A DNA stretch of 64,000 nt from Photobacterium aquimaris (GTDB lineage: Bacteria > Pseudomonadota > Gammaproteobacteria > Enterobacterales > Vibrionaceae), in contig NZ_MSCC01000001.1 of assembly GCF_002954455.1 (NCBI RefSeq), positions 1,129,289 through 1,193,288 on the forward strand, read 5' to 3'. Below the pieces are notes generated by a model. That model was not told the DNA's origin, did no database searches, and saw only the letters and a program-made list of their open reading frames with translations. Of the stretch, positions 30,230-38,238 are shown piece after piece (position 1 is the stretch's first letter; each line of letters starts with the position of its first letter). The translations under genes were made by a program, and so were the position numbers.

Positions 30230-32874
30230 ATGAAAAAGAAAAACTCTAGCTTTTCTCGACGAGCATTTATGAAAGGCACATCAATGCTAGTTGGAGGTGC
30301 TGCCATTGGTAGTTCAGCATATGCTAGCGAAATTAAGACGGTAGTTGCTCAAAAAGAAAGTAATAAAAAAGATCCTGCAAATATTATTATTACGAATAAT
30401 GCTAGACTTCTCTTTTCTAAGTTAATAGTTAATAGTGATATTATTACATGTGATGAAATCATATTTGGTTATAAATCATTTAGAAATAGTTGCCCTAATA
30501 AAAATGAAACTATTAATGATAATGAAATCGTTTATCGTTCTGATGTTGTTGAGCAAGCCCGTATTGATAATAACTCAGTGATATTTACAACAATACTATC
30601 TAATACCGTTGGTGACTTTATCTTTAATTGGGTTGGTTTATATTCTACTGAATATGATCTTCTCATAGCCATAAATTATCCTGATGTGACAATTAAAAAA
30701 GAAGATGATGGTATTTTAATACAATCAATGATCTTAGAGTATCCAGAATTAGCAAAGCTCACTAATATTACCAATAAGCCTAAAACTTGGCAATTTGAGA
30801 CAGTGAAACGTATAGAGCAGATTGATCATAATTTGTCTCAAATGATCATTGACCAGAATGGTAAATCTTGGTTTATTGATGATGGATTTTTAGTATCAAA
30901 ACAAGATAATAATCTAAAAATACATGCTGGTTATGGATATTTAGATGGTATTCGAATTGAACTAAATAAGGATGTAATTCTTGATTTTTCTAAAGATGAG
31001 TATGTTTATTTAGATGTTTATTACAAAGAGTTAGCTCTTGGTGAAAAAAAAAGCCATACTAAAAATCGTTTCGAATAAAAATGTCGTAGATGATTATACA
31101 GATAATAATGATAATTCGCATAAGATCTATAACCTTTGTCATATAGATTCAGATGGTGTTTTTCAGGATTTACGCCAGTTAGGGAAATTGGCAAAAAAAA
31201 TCTTGGGTAAAAAATTCGGTGAACACGCGTCAATATTATGCGCCTGATTATATAAGTGATCTCGCACACTCATCACAAGAAATGAATGAACTTATTAGTA
31301 ATGTTCAAGCAAATGGTGGGGGAGATATTATTTTAGGTGATCATGAATACGGTGTTAACCCTGTATTAAAACAAGATGATGGCTATAAAACTGGTTGGCA
31401 CGTTCCTTACACACCAGGACAAGGACAATCACAAACAAAAAGTATCTCTTTTATTTTAAGTGCAGGAACCAAAATTCGTGCCTTATCAAATAATATGATT
31501 ATTCTGCGCGCATCCAATAATTTTACTCGAATTTGTGGTTGCGGTGCTTTTTCATCGGGATATCGAAATGTATTGCATATTGGTTTTATTCCTAACGATA
31601 TGAACCAATCAGAAGCAGGTTCTCAACAATTTTGTTATGTATCGACCAAAATATCATTTTCAGGTGGTTATTCTTGCGTTGTATTCCAACCAGCAGCAAC
31701 AATAGAGGGAAGTAGTTCTGGTAGCTATTACCATTCGATTGGTTTTAATTTTTATGATGTTAGTTATCCGGTATGGTTTAAGCAACCTACTTATTCCGAT
31801 GATAACCTCACCACGACTACTTTTTTAGATGGGATTAGAGGCCATTTATGTATAAGTGCAGGTAAATTTGAAGCATGTGATGTATATATGCAAAACTGCG
31901 CTTTTGAAGGTATGAGTGGGGAAGTTATTGATTTTGAGACTGCTGGCGCGTGTAGTAATATCCTCCATAACTCATTGAAAATATCAAATACGGATTTTGA
32001 AGCTTTTCAAGGTGCTAATCATTTATCTCGTTGGGGCGTTATTTTAGGTAATAATGTCAAGTTTGTGGGTGGGCTGGTTGAGATAGATCAAACTAGATCG
32101 CCTAATGTTCAACACGGTAAGCAAGTTTTTGGTTCTTTTGGCGAAGTAGATGTACATACACATGTTATTGAGCATACGGTAGGAACTGGAGAAAGTGAGA
32201 AAAAAATATCTCATATTATGGATCATACAGGCTATCTGCAATATTCTATTAAGTGTCCTGTAACTATTGATGTTGCGAACTATAACTTTAATTGTTCAGT
32301 TAATTTTCGTCAAAAGGAAACTCTTGTTGGTGGTGATTTAGCTGGAGGGGTAGAGTATCGCCAAAATAGTACGGAATATGGACATATTATATTACCTGGA
32401 AGCACCGACTTAGCGAATGGCGGTTATGGTTATGGTGTTTGGATGGTTGAAGATCTTCCGGACTATAAACCTTTTTATGTTAAAGATTATAATCATACAA
32501 CTAAATATATGGTTGAATCTGATGGCTCGGTATTAAATGCTACAGGTTCTTATGGTGTGATATCAGATCCTAGAACTAAAACTAATTTTGAGGATTGTAG
32601 AGATTATACTGCAGATTTAATGAAATTGCGGATTGGGACTTATAATTCTAAGGTTACAGGAAATAAACAGATTGGTTTATTAGCAACAGACTTACAAAAA
32701 ATATTTCCTTCTTTAGTCGCTAATATCAATGAGATAACTTTAAATGATGGCACTATAGTTCAAGATTGTTTAGTTGATAAATCCACACCGTTAATATATA
32801 TGCTTATTAAAGTAGTTCAAGAACAACAGAAAAAAATTGAACAATTAAATGAAAAGCTATTATTAATAAAATAA
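30230..32874 (+). pseudogene. Tat-exported tail-spike-like protein with S74 chaperone domain; two frame breaks
   Basis: Three overlapping frames make one protein of about 880 residues when one A is removed from each of two runs (A9 at 31044-31052, A8 at 31193-31200). Order of parts: a textbook Tat signal (SRRAFMKG, then a hydrophobic stretch and AYA); a region like the N-terminus of phage tail-collar fibres (DUF3751-like: FIFNWVGLYS); a long beta-rich body with Gly/Asn/Ser character suggesting a beta-helix; and a C-terminal S74 intramolecular chaperone (GVISDPRTKTNFED, IGLLATDLQKIFPSLV) ending in a coiled coil. S74 domains trimerise and self-cleave before the Ser of SDPR. I infer an exported, folded trimer acting on surface polysaccharide, perhaps a lyase or hydrolase. 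The start at ATG 30230 has AGG upstream. Confidence 0.75.
31044..31052 (+). repeat. A9 run at the first frame break of the tail-spike-like gene
   Basis: Nine A after GGTG. With eight, the frame continues GEKKAILKIVSNKN; with nine it stops at TAA 31076-31078. Confidence 0.75.
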
Positions 32875-32932
32875 ATAACCACCAAGCCTTAACTACGGTT
32901 AAAACAATTGTCACAACAACTATAATCAAAGT

Positions 32933-32962
32933 AGAACAGCCGTTATTTTTAATGGCTGTTCT
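32933..32962. terminator. Bidirectional hairpin between the tail-spike-like gene and the lipoprotein gene
   Basis: Perfect 9-bp arms AGAACAGCC / GGCTGTTCT with a 12-base AT loop between convergent genes. Flanks are only mildly T-rich, so efficiency is uncertain. Confidence 0.55.
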
Positions 32963-32975
32963 TATATCTGTTTTA

Positions 32976-33335
32976 TTATTTGTTAGTTACTGGTTTATTG
33001 GGTGAGTTGTTGCATAAGTACGCATTAGCAAACATAGTTACTGAACTTGAGAAATCAAGTGATTGGTAGAGATAGATTGTATCACCACCTAATTCAGCTG
33101 CCTTGCTACGCATTTGGTTTAATGTACCCCAAACCATATCTTTATCAGCATGGAACCAGTAATCATAAAAATGGCCTTCAGAGCCATATACTATTCCTAA
33201 GCGTTGACAATTCTCTATTGCTTTTACATCATCCCAAATCACATCTACTTGATTAGACTCAGAAGTCGGAAAAGTGACACAGCCGCTTAATAGTAATGTT
33301 GAGGCTAACATTGAGCTAACCAGAATATTTTTCAT
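32976..33335 (-). CDS. DUF4156-like lipoprotein
   Basis: 119 residues from the ATG at 33335, chosen over an upstream in-frame ATG at 33395. The shorter form begins directly with a lipoprotein signal (MKNILVSSMLASTLLLSGC, lipobox LSGC). The mature part has a conserved WDDVKAIENCQRLGIVYGSEGH and a LRSKAAELGGDTIYL-type segment (here MRSKAAELGGDTIYLY) seen in DUF4156/RcsF-like envelope lipoproteins. There are three mature cysteines, including the lipidated one. It probably sits in the outer membrane. Function unknown. Confidence 0.75.
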   Translation of the reverse strand: MKNILVSSMLASTLLLSGCVTFPTSESNQVDVIWDDVKAIENCQRLGIVYGSEGHFYDYWFHADKDMVWGTLNQMRSKAAELGGDTIYLYQSLDFSSSVTMFANAYLCNNSPNKPVTNK

Positions 33336-33495
33336 GTAAAGTTCACGAACAAAATAAATGTCGCGCGAGTGTATGTAAATCGGTGTAACAGGCAAGCAAA
33401 TAAAACTAGTAGTTAGATATATATAACATTATTATTGCAGAATATTGGTGTTATGTGCTGGTTAGTCCTATAAAGGAATGCTTGATCGAATAACG

Positions 33496-33810
33496 TTATT
33501 TATTTGTTGGTGATTTTTTAACTGTATTTTTGAGTAATAACATAAAATTTTTGAAGTGAGGCATAAAATCTATAAAGAGAGGATGCTTGCGGTTTGCCAT
33601 TAATATTGGACCTAATAACCGTAATGAAACACCTATTTTTGTTGCTTGAGTTGCATCTAACCCACTATTTTTCTTTAAATTATCAATGATGTTAAACAGG
33701 TTTTCTCTATCTTGAAATTCAAATTGCATCGTTTTTGGAACAGCAGTCTTAGGGTTTAACTCTTCAATAGTAATACGGTAACAATTTTCGTTAGTATTTT
33801 TATCAGACAT
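33496..33810 (-). CDS. DUF3861-family small protein
   Basis: 104 residues from ATG 33810, with AGGATT upstream; the longer in-frame start at 33858 would run into the operator region and encodes an unlikely hydrophobic leader. The pattern YRITIEELNP, MQFEFQDRENLFNIIDNLKK and MANRKHPLFIDFMPHFKNFM matches DUF3861, a cytoplasmic family of unknown role. It is divergent from a MarR regulator with two palindromic sites between, so it is very likely a target of that regulator. Confidence 0.8.
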   Translation of the reverse strand: MSDKNTNENCYRITIEELNPKTAVPKTMQFEFQDRENLFNIIDNLKKNSGLDATQATKIGVSLRLLGPILMANRKHPLFIDFMPHFKNFMLLLKNTVKKSPTNK

Positions 33811-33842
33811 AAATAAAATCCTATTTGAAATAAACAGCAATG

Positions 33843-33861
33843 TAGTTGATAATATCAACTA
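33843..33861. promoter_or_regulatory. Palindromic operator 1 of the MarR regulator
   Basis: TAGTTGAT-AAT-ATCAACTA is a perfect 8+8 palindrome in the 106-base divergent gap between the DUF3861 and MarR genes. MarR dimers typically bind such 16-20 base palindromes and repress both flanking genes. Confidence 0.75.
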
Positions 33862-33871
33862 TAGTTTAGTG

Positions 33872-33890
33872 TGGTTGATGTTGTCAACCA
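33872..33890. promoter_or_regulatory. Palindromic operator 2 of the MarR regulator
   Basis: TGGTTGA-TGTTG-TCAACCA shares the GTTGAT/ATCAAC core of operator 1. Centres are 29 bases apart, close to three helical turns, so two dimers could bind on the same face. Confidence 0.72.
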
Positions 33891-33916
33891 AATAAAGGAA
33901 GGATAGGAGCTACTTA

Positions 33917-34345
33917 ATGGTTAACAACACAACCTTAGATAATTTATTTCAATTGGTGCATGCATTAAAACGGCAATTATATCAACAGATTGAACAGCTA
34001 AATCTTGATATTACGCCAATGCATGTACGTGTGATTAAAATAATTAATAACATCACACCATGCACAGCAATCGACATCGCAACAGTATTAGATCGTGACA
34101 AAGCACAAATTACACGTTTACTTAGCACGTTAATAGATAAAGGATTTATCAGTAAAGCACCGAACCCAGGAGATAAGCGTAGTTCATACTTGTGCGTGAC
34201 GAATAGCGGTATGGAAATTATAAAAAAATTAGCGGATATTGATTTTGTGTTGCAGGAAAAAATAACTCACAATGTCAGCGCTGATGAGATTGCACTATTT
34301 CAACAACTAGCAAAACAAATGATTCATAATCTTCGTGAGCAATAA
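33917..34345 (+). CDS. MarR-family transcriptional regulator
   Basis: 142 residues with AGGAG 7 bases before the ATG. Winged helix-turn-helix core: TPMHVRVIKIIN, TAIDIATVLDRDKAQITRLLSTLIDKGFISKAPNPGDKRSSYLCVTNSG, then a C-terminal dimerisation helix. The D-x-R wing (DKRS) is present. Divergent from the DUF3861 gene across two matching palindromes, implying autoregulation and control of that gene. The inducing ligand is unknown. Confidence 0.88.
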   Translation: MVNNTTLDNLFQLVHALKRQLYQQIEQLNLDITPMHVRVIKIINNITPCTAIDIATVLDRDKAQITRLLSTLIDKGFISKAPNPGDKRSSYLCVTNSGMEIIKKLADIDFVLQEKITHNVSADEIALFQQLAKQMIHNLREQ

Positions 34346-34413
34346 TCAGCTTGTTGTTGAACGGTAGTCTTTGCATCATACTCAATGTATTTTCAATCAC
34401 AAATAGCAGATAA

Positions 34414-35373
34414 ATGACTTCTTCATACCATAATATTGATGTGCCTTTTGACTATCGCCATACCTGTTGGTTCTGTGGTGAGCCGTATTTTGACAGTCAT
34501 GCATTTATGGCTGTTCCAAATTATGATAACCAAACTTTACCGATTATGTTGCCATGTTGCCAAGAGTGCTTTAGTTTTGCCAATGGGTTAAAGGTGAGTA
34601 GCTTAGATTTACTGCGTGACAAAGTGAAACAACAGTTACATAAAAAATATCACAAACATTTACAGATTGGTGTTAATTGGACCAAAGAAGAGCTTGAATC
34701 GTCTGAAATGGATGGTAAAGCGTTAGAAGGGTTTCGTATTAGCGGATGGAAGATGTTTGAGATAGCTAAAGAGCGAGTGAATTACAGCGGCTGGCCGATT
34801 TATATTGATGGGCTACCTTGTTACGATGTAACGACAACATTTCAGTTTGAATATGATGGTATTATTTATACCAGTTTAAATCATGCCGTAACTCAATTAG
34901 CAGCTTTATATGCTATTCCACAGCCTTATCTTGAGCAGGTTATTGAGCTGGTTGGGCGTGAAAAAATGACTTATGCCTTACGTTTTTGTAAAATAACTTA
35001 TGGCTATTCGCCAGCAGAGCGAGAATCAAGTCTAGCAAGTTTACGGGCATTATTAGCAGAAGAACAAGCAAACGCGTTAGCATCTCAACATTCCACAACC
35101 GCACAACGTGATATTGCGTTAGCTGATATTAAAGAGTTAATGCTATATCGCACTATGATTTCACCACATGCCATTCATTGGGCGTTAAGTCGTGGTATTC
35201 AAACATTAGCGGAACTAGCTGAGTATGAAGAGGTGTTTTTTGAACATTTCGGTAAAGAGTCAGAGCTTACTGCTTTTACTTATTTTAATGGCTTACAAAT
35301 TTACTTTGAAAAACGCGAATTAGAGCCGTTATGGGCTCAAAATGATGATCCTAATCGAGCGCTATTTCAGTAA
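34414..35373 (+). CDS. Conserved hypothetical protein with a zinc-ribbon-like N-terminus
   Basis: 319 residues; I do not recognise a named family. The first 55 residues carry CWFCGEP and LPCCQECFSF, a C-x2-C ... C-x2-C arrangement that probably binds zinc, like HNH or treble-clef folds. Around 110-160 there is a WPIYIDGLPCYDVTTTFQFEYDGIIYTSLNHAVTQLA segment, and the C-terminal half is helical. It has no membrane segment. It lies 68 bases after the MarR gene on the same strand with no terminator between, so it may be co-transcribed with it. Confidence 0.6.
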   Translation: MTSSYHNIDVPFDYRHTCWFCGEPYFDSHAFMAVPNYDNQTLPIMLPCCQECFSFANGLKVSSLDLLRDKVKQQLHKKYHKHLQIGVNWTKEELESSEMDGKALEGFRISGWKMFEIAKERVNYSGWPIYIDGLPCYDVTTTFQFEYDGIIYTSLNHAVTQLAALYAIPQPYLEQVIELVGREKMTYALRFCKITYGYSPAERESSLASLRALLAEEQANALASQHSTTAQRDIALADIKELMLYRTMISPHAIHWALSRGIQTLAELAEYEEVFFEHFGKESELTAFTYFNGLQIYFEKRELEPLWAQNDDPNRALFQ

Positions 35374-35388
35374 AGTAGCAAAATAAAA

Positions 35389-35441
35389 AAGCCCGCTGTT
35401 CTGTTAACGTCTTATGAGTAACGATAGATAAAAGCGGGCTT
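35389..35441. terminator. Bidirectional terminator
   Basis: AAGCCCGCT (35389-35397) pairs with AGCGGGCTT (35433-35441); the intervening bases can form a smaller inner hairpin. A and T runs flank it. It serves convergent transcripts from the zinc-ribbon and DUF411 genes. Confidence 0.7.
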
Positions 35442-35468
35442 GTTTGTTTAATTAGCTAGGTGGAGCGA

Positions 35469-35918
35469 TTAATTATGTCGAGCCCATACCATGGTACGAC
35501 CTTTGTCATCAAAAGCGACCACACTGTAACTATCTTTCTGATCCCCATACTCCATACCGGGTGATCCCATTGGCATTCCGCCTACTGCTAGTCCTTTCAT
35601 TCGGGTTGGCTTTTTAGCGAGAAAGCGCTTGATGTCAGCCGCTGGAATATGGCCTTCAAAGGTATAGCCTTCAATTTGTGCGGTATGACAAGACGCATAT
35701 TGAGGTAATACGCCTAGCTTAATTTTTGTTGGTGTTAAGTTTTCTTGGTAAATATTTTCTAATTCAAAGCCGTTATCTTTCATATGCGTTACCCATTCCT
35801 TACAGCAGCCACAATATGGTGATAAGTAATTCGTGCCTTTGATAATAGGTGCAATCTCAGCTGTTGCAGTGGCTGAAATAAAAACAGTAAAGGCAAGTAA
35901 CGTACGTTTGATGATCAT
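35469..35918 (-). CDS. Periplasmic DUF411 metal-binding protein
   Basis: 149 residues with a Sec signal peptide (cleavage after TATA). The mature domain has YCGCCKEWVTHM (C-x-x-C type site), YASCHTAQIEGYTFEGHIPA, and the GLAVGGMPMGSPGMEYG Met/Gly motif. This is the full DUF411 signature. The family is associated with copper and other heavy-metal handling in the periplasm. A Cys/His-rich small exported protein is encoded just upstream on the same strand. Confidence 0.88.
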   Translation of the reverse strand: MIIKRTLLAFTVFISATATAEIAPIIKGTNYLSPYCGCCKEWVTHMKDNGFELENIYQENLTPTKIKLGVLPQYASCHTAQIEGYTFEGHIPAADIKRFLAKKPTRMKGLAVGGMPMGSPGMEYGDQKDSYSVVAFDDKGRTMVWARHN

Positions 35919-36015
35919 AATGACATTCCTAAAATATAACGTGTTTGCACTTTTTTAAGGTAACAGTGCAAGGTTGTAGATGGTGCAAGTTAAGTGTTTA
36001 AAGCAGAAATAACAC

Positions 36016-36375
36016 TTATGCCATCGGTGGTTTTAGTAATGGTTCATGGTAATAACGGGTAAGTTGAAACTGCTCATTAATATGACTTTCTGAATGATTG
36101 CATGATTGAAAGTTAAAGTTAGGCAGTAGAGCGGGTTGGTGCTGTGATGAACAATCGCTATTACAATCATTGTTGCAATGAGAGTACGTTGAATCAGTAA
36201 TGATTATAGAGCTAGTTGCGATATTATCAGTGTCATCACAGCAGGTATTATATTCCATACTGCAATGCGACATGGATGTTGGCATTATTTTGGTGGTGTA
36301 AGCATACGCTGTATTGGTAAATACAGTTACGATAAGCAAACTATACACAATAAAATATAACCAATGACGTATCAT
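36016..36375 (-). CDS. Small exported Cys/His-rich protein
   Basis: 119 residues. The N-terminal hydrophobic signal ends in AYA (about residue 25). The mature part contains eight Cys and several His/Met clustered as SHCSMEYNTCCDD, SHCNNDCNSDC and SCNHSESH, then a tail RYYHEPLLKPPMA. The tail resembles short proteins found next to copper/cation efflux operons. No catalytic motif. The 97-base spacing to the DUF411 gene and the same strand suggest co-expression; a metal-sequestering role is inference. Confidence 0.6.
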   Translation of the reverse strand: MIRHWLYFIVYSLLIVTVFTNTAYAYTTKIMPTSMSHCSMEYNTCCDDTDNIATSSIIITDSTYSHCNNDCNSDCSSQHQPALLPNFNFQSCNHSESHINEQFQLTRYYHEPLLKPPMA

Positions 36376-36575
36376 TTTATGCTAACAATCCTAATAATGA
36401 GCGAGCATTATAATTTTAATATGCGATTCAACAATAAATAACTTGTAATAAAGTATTAAATTACCACGTGTTGTATTCAGTGCGTGAATAATGTGACACA
36501 TATTCTTACAGCTAATTTATGGATGAAGGAAATCAATTCGTTTAAATTTACGCTCGCGGAGTGGAATGAATAACG

Positions 36576-36629
36576 ATGGGTTTATTCAATACGTTGAAAG
36601 CGTTTAGGAAAGAAAATGGCATATACTGA
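36576..36629 (+). CDS. Possible 17-residue leader peptide overlapping the XRE gene
   Basis: ATG 36576 opens MGLFNTLKAFRKENGIY and stops at TGA 36627-36629, 11 bases inside the XRE gene. CGGAGTGG lies about 16 bases before the ATG. The overlap would allow translational coupling. Evidence is only the frame and arrangement. Confidence 0.25.
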   Translation: MGLFNTLKAFRKENGIY

Positions 36630-36972
36630 AACAGATCGTCAAGTTTTGCATGATACATGGATGAGCTACAAAGCAAAAATGCGTATTACTCAAATTGAAA
36701 TGGCTAAAAAGCTAGGGTTAACGCAACTTGAATTTTCAGACATTTTACGGGGTGATACTGTCATCCAACATCAGTTTGTTAACGAGTTTTGTCGTATTTT
36801 AAATATTGATCCAGTGCTAATACTTCCCTCATTACGTGAAGCAGTGCAGAAAGGCACACTCAATCATTCGATCGTAAAAAATACTTTTATATTTGACGGT
36901 GAGATTAAAAAAGTTACTTATGAGGGTAATCAACTGGTTGTTGAATATGAACATACTCCAACGGCAAGTTAA
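36616..36972 (+). CDS. XRE-type helix-turn-helix regulator
   Basis: 118 residues. The N-terminal 65 residues form a lambda-repressor-like HTH (RITQIEMAKKLGLTQLEFSDILRGDTVIQHQFVNEFCRILNIDP). The C-terminal about 35 residues form a short beta-rich extension (NTFIFDGEIKKVTYEGNQLVVEYEHTP). This layout resembles small housekeeping XRE regulators rather than phage repressors; no phage genes are near. AGGAAAG precedes the ATG. The target is unknown. Confidence 0.78.
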   Translation: MAYTETDRQVLHDTWMSYKAKMRITQIEMAKKLGLTQLEFSDILRGDTVIQHQFVNEFCRILNIDPVLILPSLREAVQKGTLNHSIVKNTFIFDGEIKKVTYEGNQLVVEYEHTPTAS

Positions 36973-37011
36973 CGATAGTCCATGATATTAAGGTTATAAA
37001 TATAAACCTAT

Positions 37012-37047
37012 AAAAAGGCTCATCTTATTATTGTGATGAGCCTTTTT
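37012..37047. terminator. Bidirectional terminator between the XRE and PAP2 genes
   Basis: A 13-bp perfect stem (AAAAAGGCTCATC / GATGAGCCTTTTT) with a 10-base loop; T runs on both strands. Confidence 0.88.
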
Positions 37048-37066
37048 AAATAGCTATAACGTTAGA

Positions 37067-37785
37067 TTATTTTTTTTTCTTAGCATGTTCATCCCATTCA
37101 GGGATAAAGAAATATAGTATAGCAGCTGAAAGTATTGAGCCCATGACATCAGAAGGGAAGTGCATACCTAGCCATAAACGGCTAATACCAACCCCTGTGG
37201 CCCAAATGACTAATCCACCAGCAACTAAATAATTACCTCTACGAATAAAGAACCCACCCCAGAAAAGCACACAGATAGCAGCAAAAATAGTATGGCCTGA
37301 AGGGAATGAATAGTTGGTTTCACCTTCCCAACTGCGTAAGCGCCAAGGACTAATATATGTTCCAGCTTGTTTCACAATCGTCTCTTTTGCTGCAGAGTCT
37401 AATGAATAGAAATTAGCAGGTGAATCAACAAGGTGCAAGGCTTGTAGTTCATAAGTGTATGGACGAGGAATTGCAGTCTCGTGTTTTAATACTGTCTTAG
37501 TGACGAAACTTAATACAAGCAGAATACCAAATTGAATCCATATTTTAGTGATGGTTTTTTAGGTAGCTTTAAAAAGACAGGTATAAGACAAAGCAATGCC
37601 GCAGTAATAAGGAAAAACGGGCTACCAGCACTGTCTGTTAATAAAGCAAATGATATGCCAGCTGCATTACTTACTGGTGTCGTTAAGGCTGGTATTGGCA
37701 CTATGTGAATCGCAATAAAAAGCAATATGGCAAATAACGATAATGCAATAAAGTTAGGTAGTTTTTGGGATATAAAAGTCATCAT
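37067..37785 (-). pseudogene. PAP2-family phosphatase (PgpB-like), single frameshift
   Basis: Two frames (37785-37510 and one ending at 37067) make one 239-residue PAP2 phosphatase if one base is added, most simply a seventh A on the coding strand at the T6 run 37555-37560. The sequence between the two pieces then reads KKTITKIWIQFGILLVLSFVTK and contains PAP2 motif 1 (KHETAIPRP). Motif 2 (PSGH) and motif 3 (SRLWLGMHFPSD) are in the second piece. Motif 1 falls exactly in the gap, which proves the two are one gene. Family role: removal of phosphate from phosphatidylglycerophosphate or undecaprenyl pyrophosphate at the inner membrane. Confidence 0.85.
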
Positions 37786-38238
37786 GGAGAAAGTTCAATC
37801 TTGTCATTATGTAATTATTAAGTAAGCCATAAAAAAACAAGTTAACTGTCAATAAATTGACATTTTTTCATGGTTTAAAGCTAAACTCTTTTTTCGCATA
37901 AATTATACCTAATGTCATTAAGAATATCGTTGAATAACTTATTCTATGCTTATTTGTCAGGAAAGGTTCATATTTCTCATTTTAACAACATAAATAAATC
38001 AAATTATAGGTGAATAATTAACAGAATATTAGGTTAACAAGGTGTGATTTTTGTAAATTTTTTTGTGGTGTTCTAGTGAACTTTCTCAAATTGTGAAGGC
38101 TGTCACGTGAAATAGAGCAAACATTAAGAAAACTTAATGTTTATCCTAAACTAAGTTTAGCTAACTACTGTATGGTTAGTACATGCTTAAACGACATATG
38201 TTGTTTATTAATTTTGATGTGATGACATGGAGAAGGGA
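37786..38238 (+). other. 453-base regulatory gap upstream of nagE
   Basis: AT-rich, with no gene seen. It holds the minus-strand promoter of the PAP2 gene and the nagE control region, including the CRP site listed separately. No clear NagC site was recognised. Confidence 0.5.
38092..38107. promoter_or_regulatory. CRP-binding site upstream of nagE
   Basis: TGTGA-AGGCTG-TCACG matches the CRP consensus TGTGA-N6-TCACA in nine of ten core positions, 131 bases before the nagE start. It fits the known cAMP-CRP control of amino-sugar PTS genes. Confidence 0.7.

Noticed and set aside
31038-31247. A separate small protein inside the tail-spike-like region
   Set aside because: It is a frame-shifted middle of one long protein; its start TTG and lack of a ribosome site give no support.
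37510-37785. Treating the two PAP2 pieces as separate genes
   Set aside because: Catalytic motif 1 lies in the gap and is restored by a one-base change.
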